Positions 63,092 to 64,000 of a stretch of DNA of 64,000 bases are shown here, piece after piece (positions within the stretch are counted from its first letter, which is position 1; every line of letters begins with the position of its first letter). The translations under genes and the position numbers were made by a program. This DNA is from Quadrisphaera sp. INWT6. GTDB lineage: Bacteria; Actinomycetota; Actinomycetes; Actinomycetales; Quadrisphaeraceae. The stretch lies in assembly GCF_015390235.1 (NCBI RefSeq), contig NZ_VUOH01000003.1, positions 372,001 through 436,000 of the forward strand. Reading direction: 5' to 3'. The notes beneath the pieces are model-generated. The model was not told the origin of the DNA and ran no database searches. It saw nothing but the letters and a program-made list of their open reading frames with translations.

Positions 63092-64000
63092 TCAGCTCTG
63101 CTCGAGGCGGTCCAGCAGCGCGTCCAGTCGGGCCACGAGCTCGTCGACGTCGGCCTGCGAGGCGGGAGTGGTCACGTCTACGGTCGGCTGGCTCGGCTCG
63201 GCGGTCGCAGTGGGGGTCGCAGTCGCTGAGGGCGTCTGCTGCTGCCCTCCGCTCTGCGCTGCGGCCGGCTCCCCCGACGGCGAAGGACCATCGGCAGTGC
63301 GGTCAGGCTCGGTCGAGGCGACGGCGTCCACGTAGGCCTGCGCTGAGGCGGGCATCTTCGTGTCGTCGGCGAAGAGCTGGAAGTTGCCGTCGTCCTGCGG
63401 CGCGTTGAAGAGGATCTCGTAGGCCAGCTGCCCCGGTCCGTCACCGGCGTTCGCGGCAAACCAGTCGACCATCCCGGTCACGTACGCGCTCTCGTCGCCC
63501 ATCTCCGCCCGTCCGGACCACTCCGGCACTGCCAACGGCACGCCCCACTCCGCGGCCTGCTCGCTGTAGGCGTCCAGCCCGATCGGGATGCCGCCGTCGC
63601 CACGGGCGTCGAGGTGGGCGCCGAAATCGGCCTGGGAGGTGATGGTGGGCCAGCCGTTGTAGGTGTCCACGCCGAGCACGTCAGCCTGGTCGGCGCCGGG
63701 CCAGGTGGTGCGCCAGTCCAGGCCGGTGCCGGAGCTGGTGACGTTGACGCCGTAGACGAGTTTCGCCTCGGGGAAGACCTCCTGCTGGACGGCGCGGTAG
63801 CGCGTCCAGGCGGCCTTGAAATCCTCGGCATCACCAGGACTGACCGACCAGTTCCACCCGCCGAGGTTGAACTCGTGGAAGGGCCGCACGTACGTGGTTC
63901 CCCGGCCCTGGCGCAGCTCGGCCATGCGGGTCAAGGACTCGCGCCAGCGGTCGTCGTAGGCGCCGTCGGCGGCGGCGGCCCAGGTGTCGCCGTCGAGCAG
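63092..64000 (-). CDS. GH26-like beta-mannanase, 5' end missing
   Basis: The C-terminal part (303 residues) of a secreted-type glycoside hydrolase. The catalytic acid block YVRPFHEFNLGGWNWSV and the nucleophile block GVPLAVPEWSGRAEMG fit clan GH-A, family 26. After the catalytic domain (to about 205 from the window edge) comes a low-complexity Thr/Ala/Pro linker and a short C-terminal helix, ADVDELVARLDALLDRLEQS. It cleaves beta-mannan or a related glycan. The start lies outside the window, beyond base 64000. Confidence 0.85.
   Translation of the reverse strand: MLDGDTWAAAADGAYDDRWRESLTRMAELRQGRGTTYVRPFHEFNLGGWNWSVSPGDAEDFKAAWTRYRAVQQEVFPEAKLVYGVNVTSSGTGLDWRTTWPGADQADVLGVDTYNGWPTITSQADFGAHLDARGDGGIPIGLDAYSEQAAEWGVPLAVPEWSGRAEMGDESAYVTGMVDWFAANAGDGPGQLAYEILFNAPQDDGNFQLFADDTKMPASAQAYVDAVASTEPDRTADGPSPSGEPAAAQSGGQQQTPSATATPTATAEPSQPTVDVTTPASQADVDELVARLDALLDRLEQS

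Overview
The window is high-GC DNA with bacterial gene organisation, GTG starts and Shine-Dalgarno sites. DUF3145, a mycothiol-type isomerase, GAF-ANTAR proteins and many RsbW/SpoIIE-type regulators point to an actinobacterium. A Kineosporiales (Kineococcus-like) host is my guess from gene content; it is not proven here.

Bases 1-5610 look like conserved chromosome: the end of fabF, DUF3145, three conserved hypothetical genes, a nuclease-like NYN protein, an ArfB-like release factor, tRNA-Asn, a MinD/ParA-like ATPase and tRNA-Met(CAT). From the 3' end of that tRNA begins a patchwork accessory region (about 5.6-22.4 kb). It holds a tyrosine integrase and excisionase, a toxin-antitoxin pair, a second (broken) integrase, an unknown gene coupled to a DUF4209/HEPN-like gene, an AbiTii gene, a split nucleoside-deoxyribosyltransferase/TIR-like effector, gene fragments, an IS5-family element inserted in a STAS gene, a replication-protein remnant and a serine resolvase. 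I read this as a defence-rich integrated island.

From about 16.8 to 49.1 kb the dominant theme is partner-switching and stress signalling. There is one STAS protein, two SpoIIE-type PP2C phosphatases (one membrane-bound, one PAS-GAF), three paralogous RsbW-type ATPases that share an uncharacterised C-terminal domain, two GAF-ANTAR proteins, a truncated sigma-like protein, a LuxR-type HTH protein and several MarR/XRE regulators. Metabolic and transport genes are interleaved: quinone oxidoreductase, haloperoxidase-like hydrolase, cyanase with an FNT channel, SDR, Na+/H+ antiporter, and a NatAB-type exporter. A short intergenic motif recurs five times in the same orientation between 30.4 and 49.2 kb.

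From 49.3 to 64 kb lie an esterase/NmrA pair with a divergent MarR gene, a recombination scar joining a truncated phosphotransferase to a truncated sugar isomerase, a ROK kinase, and a six-gene catabolic operon (ABC importer for a polar solute, aldehyde dehydrogenase, flavin amine oxidase-like protein, DapA-like aldolase). That operon diverges from a GntR/FCD regulator, with a perfect inverted repeat between them. The window ends in a DUF2188 gene, a small unknown gene and a truncated GH26-like mannanase.

At least six otherwise well-conserved genes are split by single-base indels, several of them at C or G runs. This may be assembly or sequencing error rather than true gene decay.
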